Source: Chthoniobacterales bacterium
GTDB lineage: Bacteria; Verrucomicrobiota; Verrucomicrobiia; Chthoniobacterales; UBA10450
Assembly (NCBI GenBank): GCA_025980625.1
Contig: JAICXG010000076.1
Span: forward strand, 1 to 11,494
Length of the DNA stretch: 11,494 nt
Direction: 5' to 3'
In this document: positions 5,894 through 11,494 of the stretch, piece by piece
How positions within the stretch are numbered: the first letter of the stretch is position 1
Layout of the letters: each line of letters starts with the position of its first letter
Position numbers and translations under genes: made by a program
The notes under the pieces: model-generated
What the model was told of the DNA's origin: nothing
Database searches by the model: none
The model's input: only the letters and a program-made list of their open reading frames with translations

Positions 5894-7005
5894 CGCGCTG
5901 ACGATTCGGGATCGAAGAGATGCGTCTTTGCGAGGTCGATCTCGAACTGGAGCCGATGGCCGGCCTCGCGATGATCGAACGCCTTCTCGCTGCGACAAAC
6001 GATCGTGTGGGCGCCGGTCTCCAAATGAAGAATGGTCTCGGCGCCCATCGGCTGGACCAGATCGACCAGCGCCGGGAAACCGGTCCCCGTCGCCCTGCCT
6101 TCTTTACGGCTAAATTGTGCGACCTCGAGATCTTCCGGACGAATCCCGAGGATAACATTTTTCCCCACAAACGCCCGCGCGGCTGGGCGCTCCGAGGCGG
6201 AGAAGGCGATGTCGATCGTGCCACCATCCAACTCGCGGAAGCGGATCTTTTCTCCCTCGTCCCTGAGCGTGCCGGAAATGAAGTTCATCGGCGGGCTGCC
6301 GAGAAACCCGGCGACGAAAAGATTGGCCGGCTCGTTGTAGAGACGAAGCGGCGCGTCGTTCTGCTGCACCAGACCTTCGTTCATTATTATGATGCGGTCC
6401 GCTATCGTCATCGCTTCGAGCGGGTCGTGCGTGGCGTAGATCATCGTGGCGTGAAGCCGCTGATGAAGCTTGACGATTTCGCTCCGCATCCTGGCATCGA
6501 AGTTCGAGAGCGGCGCGTCGACCAGGAACACCTTCGCTTGCCTAACGACGGCGCGCGCGACCGCGACGCGCTGCCGCTGCGCGCCGGAAAGCGACTTTGG
6601 TTTGCGATCGAGCAGCTCTTCGATCCCGAGGATGCTCGCGGCGTCCGTCACCCGTCGTTTGATTTCCCGCTCGGGAAATTTCCGCAGTTTCAAACCAAAG
6701 GAGACATTGTCGTAGACGCTCATGTGCGGGTAGAGCGCGTAATCTTGGAACACCAGCGCGATCTCGCGGTCTTTCGGGGCGAGGTCGTTGACCCGTTTGT
6801 CGCCGATGTAGATGTCGCCTTGCGAGATTGCTTCGAGGCCGGCGATCATCCGGAGCAGGGTTGAGTTTCCGCAACCCAACGGGCCAAGCAGCGCGACGAA
6901 CTCCCGCTCCTCAATCTCGATACTAACATTATTAACCGCCGCGACCTCGCGGGCTTTCTCGCCGAGACACGTATTCGAGACGTTCCTGATCGAAACCCTG
7001 GCCAT
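5884..7005 (-). CDS. MalK/UgpC/SugC-type ABC ATP-binding protein with lost catalytic residues
   Basis: 373 residues, full length for the sugar-importer ATPase family, with an ATPase domain (about 1-235) and a C-terminal TOBE/OB regulatory domain (NVILGIRPEDLEV, about 283-360). Q-loop Gln87 (VFQDYALYPHMSVYDN), D-loop Asp170 (LSNFDAR) and H-loop His193 (YATHD) are kept. The hydrolysis motifs are not. Walker A reads GPLGCGNST (41-49), with Asn47 where Lys is invariant and Leu43 where Ser is usual. Walker B reads FLVDAPLSNFD, with Ala164 in place of the catalytic Glu. The signature is LSGAQ, with Ala142 for the second Gly. Each change is explicable by one base. No frameshift or internal stop is present. 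ATG 7005 starts 18 bases after ygfZ. No permease or binding-protein gene is in the window. It may be a pseudo-ATPase or a gene at an early stage of decay. Confidence 0.9.
   Translation of the reverse strand: MARVSIRNVSNTCLGEKAREVAAVNNVSIEIEEREFVALLGPLGCGNSTLLRMIAGLEAISQGDIYIGDKRVNDLAPKDREIALVFQDYALYPHMSVYDNVSFGLKLRKFPEREIKRRVTDAASILGIEELLDRKPKSLSGAQRQRVAVARAVVRQAKVFLVDAPLSNFDARMRSEIVKLHQRLHATMIYATHDPLEAMTIADRIIIMNEGLVQQNDAPLRLYNEPANLFVAGFLGSPPMNFISGTLRDEGEKIRFRELDGGTIDIAFSASERPAARAFVGKNVILGIRPEDLEVAQFSRKEGRATGTGFPALVDLVQPMGAETILHLETGAHTIVCRSEKAFDHREAGHRLQFEIDLAKTHLFDPESSARLR
6541..6548 (+). repeat. CCTAACGA word, copy 3 (in ABC gene)
   Basis: Exact octamer. On the coding strand it reads GTC GTT AGG CAA (Val-Val-Arg-Gln), using the rare AGG codon. 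Confidence 0.7.
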
Positions 7006-7023
7006 TGCGAGTGAGGCCGAAAG

Positions 7024-7935
7024 TTAGGGAGCCTGAAGCGGACGGTCAACGGTGCCGAAGGGCAATCCCGTTACTTCAACCTCGAGAGCCGTGCTGGCGT
7101 CCTCGTCTTGCCGCGCGAAAAGCCCCGTCCCGATTTCGTTGTGTCCACGCTTGACGTAACCGAGCGCAATCTCCTTGCCCAATCGCGAACTGCGCAGTGC
7201 GCTCGTAACCCAACCGACCTCCTTGTTTGCCTCATGCCTCGTTAGGCGCATGCCAGCCGCCAGGGACGCACCGCTTACCGAGATCAACCCGCGGAGCCGC
7301 TTGTTCGTCTGGCCCGACATCTTCATGCGCGAGATGACTTCCTGCCCAATGTAGCAACCCTTGGCATAATCGATCGCCTCATCCGCCAGATTCGCTTCAA
7401 CCGGGATGATCTCGTTCGTGAGCTCGCGTCCCCAGCGCGGGATACCCTGCTCGATCCGCAACTGCTCGGCGCAATCCGCATCGCAGAGCGGGTAGTGAGC
7501 CACGAGCAATTGCAGGACGCGATCGTGATCCGGCGCCGGCACGACCAAATCCCATCCCGCCGTGCCGAAGCGCTTGCCGCGCCGCCAGTTTCCATTGTTA
7601 GGCAAAGTCGGCTCCGGCTTCCCGATGATGTGGAAGAGCGAAAACTCGGCGGTGACTTCTGCGACCACCACATCATCGGCGATGACATAACGATCGAGCC
7701 GTTGCGCGAGGGTCTCAGCCAGTTCCGGATCGCCATCGAGGAACAACTCCTCCGCTCCGGCGCTGATGAAAACAAAGGCGTCGATTTTGCCTTTCGTATT
7801 CAGCACGCAGGCAGGAAGCGAGAGATTTGAACTCGCCTTCCTGACGTCGTTTGTCACCTGCCCGTTGAGGAAACGAACCCGATCGCTGCCGGTGAGGCGA
7901 ATCTTCACCCGGTCGGAAAGATCGAAGAGCGGCAT
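7024..7935 (-). CDS. ygfZ: YgfZ/GcvT-like folate-binding Fe-S maintenance protein
   Basis: 303 residues. YgfZ proteins bind tetrahydrofolate and support synthesis or repair of some Fe-S enzymes, such as the tRNA methylthiotransferase MiaB, in the cytoplasm. The diagnostic motif K-G-C-Y-x-G-Q-E is present at residues 192-199 (AKGCYIGQEVISRMK), with the functional Cys194. The N-terminal FLNGQVTNDV and LNTKGKI segments and the folate-fold order also fit. The length is slightly below the 326 of E. coli YgfZ. I chose ATG 7935, which starts 11 bases after the upstream stop. A TTG at 7950 is in frame but would overlap the dehydrogenase stop. The gap holds a copy of the repeated word, whose AGG on the coding strand lies 3 bases before the ATG, rather close for a ribosome-binding site. 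It is part of a tight run of minus-strand genes. Confidence 0.92.
   Translation of the reverse strand: MPLFDLSDRVKIRLTGSDRVRFLNGQVTNDVRKASSNLSLPACVLNTKGKIDAFVFISAGAEELFLDGDPELAETLAQRLDRYVIADDVVVAEVTAEFSLFHIIGKPEPTLPNNGNWRRGKRFGTAGWDLVVPAPDHDRVLQLLVAHYPLCDADCAEQLRIEQGIPRWGRELTNEIIPVEANLADEAIDYAKGCYIGQEVISRMKMSGQTNKRLRGLISVSGASLAAGMRLTRHEANKEVGWVTSALRSSRLGKEIALGYVKRGHNEIGTGLFARQDEDASTALEVEVTGLPFGTVDRPLQAP
7239..7246 (-). repeat. CCTAACGA word, copy 4 (in ygfZ)
   Basis: Exact octamer in the opposite orientation. On the coding strand it reads CGC CTA ACG AGG (Arg-Leu-Thr-Arg). Confidence 0.7.
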
Positions 7936-7938
7936 CGG

Positions 7939-7946
7939 CCTAACGA
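7939..7946 (+). repeat. CCTAACGA word, copy 5 (between dehydrogenase and ygfZ)
   Basis: Exact octamer inside the full 10-base form GCCTAACGAT (7938-7947). It fills most of the 11-base gap between the two genes. Confidence 0.7.
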
Positions 7947-9290
7947 TCAAGGACGCCCGGAAACAAGCCGGCTCAACCAGCCGCGCAGCCCACCCGAGAG
8001 ATTCACCGGCGAGATCTCCTCTTTCTTAATGTCTGCTTCCTCGTTCTCGGTCGTCGGTTCGCTCGCAGCTTCAGATTGCGCCCGCGGTTCGTCGCGTTTT
8101 TTCTCCGCCGCTGCGACTTCGGCAAGCTTTGGCTCCTCCGATGCCGTTGCTTCGGATTCCGCCTCGCCCGATTGAGAATCCTCTCCGGGCTTTGCCGGTT
8201 CAGCTTCTACTTTTTCAGGTGGTTGTTCGGCAAGCTTTGCTTCTTCTCTTATTGTTTCCGCCGGCTTGCTTGCTATCGGCTTTGCCGCCTCGGTCTCGAT
8301 TTTAAAAGGTCCGCCCTCGCCCACCTTTGTTTCCCCTTTCAACTTTTCCGTTTTCGTTTCCGATTCGCCGGTTTTCTCGATCGCTTCTTCCTTCCTTTCG
8401 ACGCGCGGTTTCTCGATCGCGGGCATGAACGGCTTCGCCGAGACCGGGAAATAGCGCTGCGCCACCGAGGAGTAATCAGCGTCGCCCCGGCCCTGCTTCA
8501 TCTCGGCGAGCAGCGCGTCGCTTGCGACTTCGGCCATCGGCACCTCGAGCCCGAAGCCACGCGCCAGTTTCTCTGCGATCCGCACATCCTTGAGCATGTG
8601 CTTGACGGAAAAGTGCGGCTCGAAATCGCCCTTCAACATCATCGGCGCTTTCATCTCGATCGTGCCCGAGTTGCTTGCGTTGCTCTTCATCGCGCGGCTG
8701 AAGATTTCACCCGCAATGCCCGCTCGCCTAACGATCGCGAGGGCTTCCGCGGCGATCTGCGCAGTCGCGGCCGTGACGATATTGGTCGTTACTTTAATGA
8801 TCGAAGCGCTCCCGATTTCGCCGATCGGGATAATCTCTTTGCTGCTCGCTTCCAGAATCGGACGCGCTTGTTTCAGCGCCATCTCGTCGCCGCCGATATA
8901 ATAGACGAGCTGCCCGTTTTCCGCCGCCACCTTGCTCCCGGTGAAGGGCGCTTCGAGAAAACGCGCCCCGCGCCGTTCGACCAATTGCGCTGCCGACCGC
9001 ATGCTGTCCGGCGCGACGGTGCAATGGGCAACGACGACGTGCTGCGCGGTCAGCACCGGCACGAGCAGGCGCACGATTTCGAGCAGGGCTCCGTCGTCGG
9101 AAACAAAAATCTGGATGAAATTGCAAAGCTCGGCGACTTCCGCGGGCGAACCGACGAAGTTCGGCTCCAGCCGCGGGGTGCGATTCCAGACGAAAACCTG
9201 GAAGCCGCGGTTACGGAGGGTGGCGGCGACGCGCGAGCCAATAATGCCGAGCCCGATGACGCCGACGTTCTTTGATTTGGGACGTGCCAT
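7947..9290 (-). CDS. Beta-hydroxyacid dehydrogenase with a long disordered C-terminal tail
   Basis: 447 residues from ATG 9290. Residues 1 to about 282 form a complete 3-hydroxyisobutyrate dehydrogenase/glyoxylate-reductase-like enzyme. The Rossmann motif GLGIIG lies at 13-18, and VWNRT after the second strand favours NADP(H). The substrate loop is EAPFTGSKVAAENGQL, the catalytic lysine is Lys166 (SASIIKVTTN), and the helical C-domain includes HFSVKHMLKD. The family reduces or oxidises short hydroxyacids or semialdehydes in the cytoplasm. Residues from about 283 to the end (some 165) are a Glu/Lys/Ala/Pro-rich, probably disordered extension, ending in a short amphipathic segment (LSGGLRGWLSRLVSG). 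Family members normally end near 290-300, so this tail is unusual. A GTG at 9317 would add 9 residues; ATG 9290 is preferred because the Rossmann strand follows at once. The exact substrate is unknown. Confidence 0.9.
   Translation of the reverse strand: MARPKSKNVGVIGLGIIGSRVAATLRNRGFQVFVWNRTPRLEPNFVGSPAEVAELCNFIQIFVSDDGALLEIVRLLVPVLTAQHVVVAHCTVAPDSMRSAAQLVERRGARFLEAPFTGSKVAAENGQLVYYIGGDEMALKQARPILEASSKEIIPIGEIGSASIIKVTTNIVTAATAQIAAEALAIVRRAGIAGEIFSRAMKSNASNSGTIEMKAPMMLKGDFEPHFSVKHMLKDVRIAEKLARGFGLEVPMAEVASDALLAEMKQGRGDADYSSVAQRYFPVSAKPFMPAIEKPRVERKEEAIEKTGESETKTEKLKGETKVGEGGPFKIETEAAKPIASKPAETIREEAKLAEQPPEKVEAEPAKPGEDSQSGEAESEATASEEPKLAEVAAAEKKRDEPRAQSEAASEPTTENEEADIKKEEISPVNLSGGLRGWLSRLVSGRP
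8727..8734 (+). repeat. CCTAACGA word, copy 6 (in dehydrogenase)
   Basis: Exact octamer in the 10-base form (8726-8735). On the coding strand it reads ATC GTT AGG CGA (Ile-Val-Arg-Arg). Confidence 0.7.
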
Positions 9291-9321
9291 TGTTTTTCTT
9301 AGTGCGGGCTTCGTCACGAAG

Positions 9322-9340
9322 GAAACGCAGATCGCGTTTC
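9322..9340. terminator. Perfect hairpin at the end of the cyclase-like gene
   Basis: GAAACGC (9322-9328), loop AGATC, GCGTTTC (9334-9340): a perfect 7-base stem overlapping the TGA stop. No T-run follows on either strand, so it may be an mRNA-stabilising or processing hairpin inside the transcription unit rather than a terminator. Confidence 0.35.
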
Positions 9341-10238
9341 ATCGAAAGGCAAATTTCGCCAGATAGTACGCCGTCACCGCACCGACCGTCTGGAGACTTT
9401 GCGCGCTCAGTTTGTCGATCGTGTCGCCGGCGGTGTGCCAGGGCGGATAATCGAAATCGATCAAATCAATCGCTGGAATGGCGAGGTCGTTGAGCGGTGT
9501 GTGATCGTCCAGGACATCGCTCGTGTAGTAGGTGAAATGGTCGCGCGCCTGCAATGCGTCCGCCGAGGCGAAGATGTCGCGCGCCATCTCCGGCGGCGAA
9601 TTGAGCGGAAGCGTGATCGTTAGGCTGCGATCGCCGATCATGTCCCAGAGAATGCCGCCGCGAAACCGGGCCGTTCGTTTCATCGCCTGTATCCGGCGCG
9701 CGAAATATCGACTGCCGTAAAGGCCATCGGTCTCGGTGAACTTTTCGTAGGCTTCTTCTCCGTCGAAAAAGACCAGGTCGATCCTTTGCGCCAGGTCGGG
9801 GTGAAGATGAAGGACGCGCGCCATCTCAATCAGCGCGCCGGTGCTCGAGCCGCCATCATTCGCGCCAAGAAAACGAATCGTGTCAAAAGTCTTGGTGTCG
9901 TAATGCGAGCAAAGAAGAAAGCGCTTCTCCTTTTTCGGGCGCGCACCGTGCCGCGCGATCAGGTTGACGAAGTTGACTTTGCCGCGCGGAGTTTGCTCGG
10001 CGAATTTCTGTTCGCGCACGTGCCAGCCGAATTGCGTGAGATTCTTGCGAATGTAATCGCGCGATTTTTGCAGCGCCTTCGAATCCGGCGGCCGGGGCCC
10101 GAAATCGACCAGCGTCTGGACATGCGCGAGCGCGGCGGGGCCGGAAAAATCCTTCCACGGTTCTCCAAAATCGGGCGCTTTGCGCGCGCAACCGCTGAGA
10201 AGAAGAATCGCGAGCAGAGTCCAGGCGAACCGCGACAC
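9339..10238 (-). CDS. Lipoprotein M28 metalloenzyme, glutaminyl-peptide cyclotransferase-like
   Basis: 299 residues. The N-terminus MSRFAWTLLAILLLSGC is a lipoprotein signal, with lipobox LSGC and lipidated Cys17, so the enzyme is anchored in a membrane facing the periplasm. The rest is an M28 fold that most resembles glutaminyl cyclases, which convert N-terminal Gln to pyroglutamate. The metal and catalytic residues are visible: Asp128 (LGANDGGSS), Glu161-Glu162 (FFDGEEA), Asp199 (LWDMIGD), Asp245 (VLDDHTPL) and His268 (PPWHTAGD). DGLYGSRYFA after the Glu pair is a cyclase hallmark. A related aminopeptidase activity cannot be excluded. The start is GTG 10238, required for the signal. It lies 8 bases after parB and ahead of the dehydrogenase, so it is probably cotranscribed with both, although no functional link to either is evident. 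Confidence 0.88.
   Translation of the reverse strand: MSRFAWTLLAILLLSGCARKAPDFGEPWKDFSGPAALAHVQTLVDFGPRPPDSKALQKSRDYIRKNLTQFGWHVREQKFAEQTPRGKVNFVNLIARHGARPKKEKRFLLCSHYDTKTFDTIRFLGANDGGSSTGALIEMARVLHLHPDLAQRIDLVFFDGEEAYEKFTETDGLYGSRYFARRIQAMKRTARFRGGILWDMIGDRSLTITLPLNSPPEMARDIFASADALQARDHFTYYTSDVLDDHTPLNDLAIPAIDLIDFDYPPWHTAGDTIDKLSAQSLQTVGAVTAYYLAKFAFR
9617..9624 (-). repeat. CCTAACGA word, copy 7 (in cyclase-like gene)
   Basis: Exact octamer in the opposite orientation, 10-base form (9616-9625). On the coding strand it reads AGC CTA ACG ATC (Ser-Leu-Thr-Ile). Confidence 0.7.
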
Positions 10239-10243
10239 GATCG

Positions 10244-10251
10244 TCGTTAGG
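10244..10251 (-). repeat. CCTAACGA word, copy 8 (parB stop)
   Basis: Exact octamer in the opposite orientation. Its TAA is the stop codon of parB (GCC TAA). Confidence 0.7.
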
Positions 10252-11128
10252 CAACCGGTGGCAGCCCGAGTGCGGTGATGACTCGATCCAGGTCGTCTTC
10301 GCCGTAGTATTCGATCTCGATCTTCCCGCGTTTTTCTCCGTGGTGAATCGCGACATGGGTCGCAAGATGCTGTTGCAGCCGGTTCTCGAGATCGCTGAGC
10401 GACGCGGAACTGATCTGCACCGCCTGCTTTTTTCGGCGGGTGCCGGCGAGTCTGCCAAGGTGGCGCGCGACCATCCGCTCGGTGGTGCGCACGGTGGAAC
10501 TTTGGCGCAGGATTTTTTCCGCCATCACTCGCTGGTCTTCCTGCGATTTGAGGCCAAGCAAAACCTTGGCGTGCCCGACCGAGAGCAGGTTCTGCACGAC
10601 CCAGGTTTGGATCTGGGGATCGAGATCGAGCAGGCGCATGCTGTTGGCCACTGAGGTGCGGCTCTTGCCGACCTTCTGCGCGATCTCCTCCTGGTGCATG
10701 CCAAACTCGTTCGCGAGCCGCGCATAGGCGTGGGCTTCCTCGATCGGGTTCAGATCGGCGCGTTGCAGATTTTCGATCAGGGAAAGCTCGAGCACTTCGA
10801 GGTCGCTCGCTTGCCTAACGATGACGGGCGCTTCGTTCAGGCCGACCTGCTTGGCCGCGCGCCAGCGGCGCTCGCCCGCGATCAGCTCGTAGTTGTCGCG
10901 CACCGGCCTAACGATAAGCGGCTGGATGATGCCGCGTTGCCGGATCGAGTCGACTAGTTCCTCGAGCGCTTCCCGGGCAAACTCCCGGCGCGGCTGAAGC
11001 GGGCTCGGCACAATCCTGGCGAGCGGGACTTGTTGCACCTGTTCGCCCGCAGTCGGTTCCGGCGAACGGAGCGCGGGCGACACGCTGATCAATGCGCCCA
11101 GACCTTTGCCAAGACCGGATTTCGCCAT
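10247..11128 (-). CDS. parB: Chromosome-partitioning protein ParB
   Basis: 293 residues with the full chromosomal ParB layout. An N-terminal ParA-contacting peptide (SGLGKGLGALIS) is followed by the CTP-binding and clamp domain with SPLQPRREF, GERRWRAA (85-92) and ENLQRADLNPIEEA (119-132). A helix-turn-helix for parS follows (about 144-165, EEIAQKVGKSRTSVANSMRLL), and then a basic linker and a C-terminal dimer domain. ParB loads on parS as a CTP-dependent sliding clamp and works with ParA and SMC to segregate the origin region. Start ATG 11128 is forced by the conserved N-terminus. parA is not beside it: the upstream gene is a PqiC-like lipoprotein 43 bases away. I found no full parS palindrome in the window. 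The gene holds two copies of the repeated word in codons and a third across its TAA stop. Confidence 0.97.
   Translation of the reverse strand: MAKSGLGKGLGALISVSPALRSPEPTAGEQVQQVPLARIVPSPLQPRREFAREALEELVDSIRQRGIIQPLIVRPVRDNYELIAGERRWRAAKQVGLNEAPVIVRQASDLEVLELSLIENLQRADLNPIEEAHAYARLANEFGMHQEEIAQKVGKSRTSVANSMRLLDLDPQIQTWVVQNLLSVGHAKVLLGLKSQEDQRVMAEKILRQSSTVRTTERMVARHLGRLAGTRRKKQAVQISSASLSDLENRLQQHLATHVAIHHGEKRGKIEIEYYGEDDLDRVITALGLPPVA
10814..10821 (+). repeat. CCTAACGA word, copy 9 (in parB)
   Basis: Exact octamer in the 10-base form (10813-10822). It encodes Ile-Val-Arg-Gln with an AGG codon. Confidence 0.7.
10907..10914 (+). repeat. CCTAACGA word, copy 10 (in parB)
   Basis: Exact octamer in the 10-base form (10906-10915), 93 bases from copy 9. 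It encodes Ile-Val-Arg-Pro with an AGG codon. Confidence 0.7.
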
Positions 11129-11171
11129 TGGCGCTCAGGCTATCGGAAGCGCCGGGTGAGCGCAACTGACC

Positions 11172-11494
11172 CTAATCCCGCCCTCGGTAGGAACGCGCGA
11201 TTTCTTCGGCGGCGCGTGCGAGCAGGCGGCTCTCGGCCGCGACCACGGCCGCGTAGCCATCACCGCGAATCGGCTCGCGCAAAAGCGCCGTCCCGCGCGC
11301 AATCGCGATGCCGTTGCTCGAATTGACCATCCGCCAGGAAAAATCGAGGACCCCATCGACACCGCTGATGGCATGGAATTGCCGCACGTCGACCACGATC
11401 GAACGACGAGGGATCCCACCCGCGGGCCAGGGATAAGCCACGACATCGCGCGCGCCTAACGATCCCTCGAGATTGGTCGCGAGCGCCTGGGCGA
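11172..11494 (-). CDS. PqiC-like ABC-transport auxiliary lipoprotein (3' part)
   Basis: The 3' part of a gene cut by the right edge. It gives 106 codons plus the TAG stop at 11174-11172. The visible part starts AQALATNLEGSLGARDVV, then has AYPWPAGG, VDVRQFHAISG, VLDFSWRMVN and DGYAAVVAAESRLLARAAEEIA. This is the pattern of the PqiC/YmbA family (DUF330, ABC-type transport auxiliary lipoprotein): a C-terminal helix beginning YAALVAA-like and a preceding strand around YPWP. These outer-membrane lipoproteins work with MCE-domain lipid transport systems (PqiAB, Mla-like) between inner and outer membranes. The signal peptide and lipobox would lie outside the window. The frame is open to the edge, so short GTG-start versions are not real gene starts. 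It is probably the gene directly upstream of parB in the same unit. Confidence 0.78.
   Translation of the reverse strand, partial: AQALATNLEGSLGARDVVAYPWPAGGIPRRSIVVDVRQFHAISGVDGVLDFSWRMVNSSNGIAIARGTALLREPIRGDGYAAVVAAESRLLARAAEEIARSYRGRD
11455..11462 (+). repeat. CCTAACGA word, copy 11 (in pqiC-like gene)
   Basis: Exact octamer in the 10-base form (11454-11463). It encodes Ser-Leu-Gly with a TTA codon. Confidence 0.7.

Noticed and set aside
5920..6864. Long + strand open frame opposite the ABC gene
   Set aside because: It is an antisense shadow. The minus-strand frame gives a full ABC ATPase architecture, whereas this one gives no domain.
5884..7005. Calling the ABC gene a pseudogene outright
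   Set aside because: The reading frame is complete, with an intact C-terminal domain and several conserved loops. Loss of catalysis is visible, but loss of the gene is not.
8076..9275. Long + strand open frame of 399 codons opposite the dehydrogenase
   Set aside because: The translation is rich in Arg, Phe and Cys with no recognisable domain. It is the antisense of a well-supported gene with strong family motifs.
1..11494. CRISPR arrays, tRNA or rRNA genes, insertion sequences, phage genes
   Set aside because: No regular direct repeats with spacers, no cloverleaf or rRNA-like stretch, and no transposase, integrase or terminal inverted repeats were seen. The scattered CCTAACGA copies are single short words without spacer structure.

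Overview
The window looks like a piece of a GC-rich bacterial chromosome, with no sign of plasmid, phage or transposon genes. The gene set (GlgE maltosyltransferase, a chromosomal-type ParB, YgfZ, a lipoprotein glutaminyl-cyclase-like enzyme, a PqiC-like lipoprotein) would fit Verrucomicrobiota or a related soil or freshwater Gram-negative group. That placement is an inference from gene content and style. Nothing in the sequence proves it.

Left part, + strand (1-2994): the 3' end of a thioredoxin gene runs off the left edge, then an aldo/keto reductase follows 19 bases later. After a 210-base gap comes an exported amidase-signature hydrolase. Convergent junction (2995-3040): a short gap with a weak hairpin and a motif resembling a dispersed intergenic repeat. 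Right part, - strand (3041-11494), read in transcription order from the right edge: a PqiC-like lipoprotein (its 5' end is off the edge), ParB, a glutaminyl-cyclase-like M28 lipoprotein, a beta-hydroxyacid dehydrogenase with a long disordered tail, YgfZ, and a MalK/UgpC/SugC-type ABC ATP-binding protein. Spacings in this run are only 8 to 48 bases, so it is probably one transcription unit. It ends in a good intrinsic terminator at about 5858-5874. Beyond that lie a winged-helix regulator with its own candidate promoter, and then glgE.

The genes are mostly housekeeping: chromosome segregation (ParB), Fe-S enzyme maintenance (YgfZ), alpha-glucan synthesis (GlgE), envelope lipid transport (PqiC-like) and redox (thioredoxin, reductases). 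Two things stand out. First, the octamer CCTAACGA (usually within GCCTAACGAT) occurs 11 times on the two strands between 4143 and 11462, where roughly 0.3 would be expected by chance. It sits in several reading frames, across start and stop regions, and in both orientations, so it looks like a selected genomic word of the kind seen with DNA uptake sequences. It is absent from the first 4.1 kb except as variants. Second, the ABC ATP-binding protein has lost the Walker A lysine, the Walker B catalytic glutamate and a signature-motif glycine, yet it keeps a full-length open frame.
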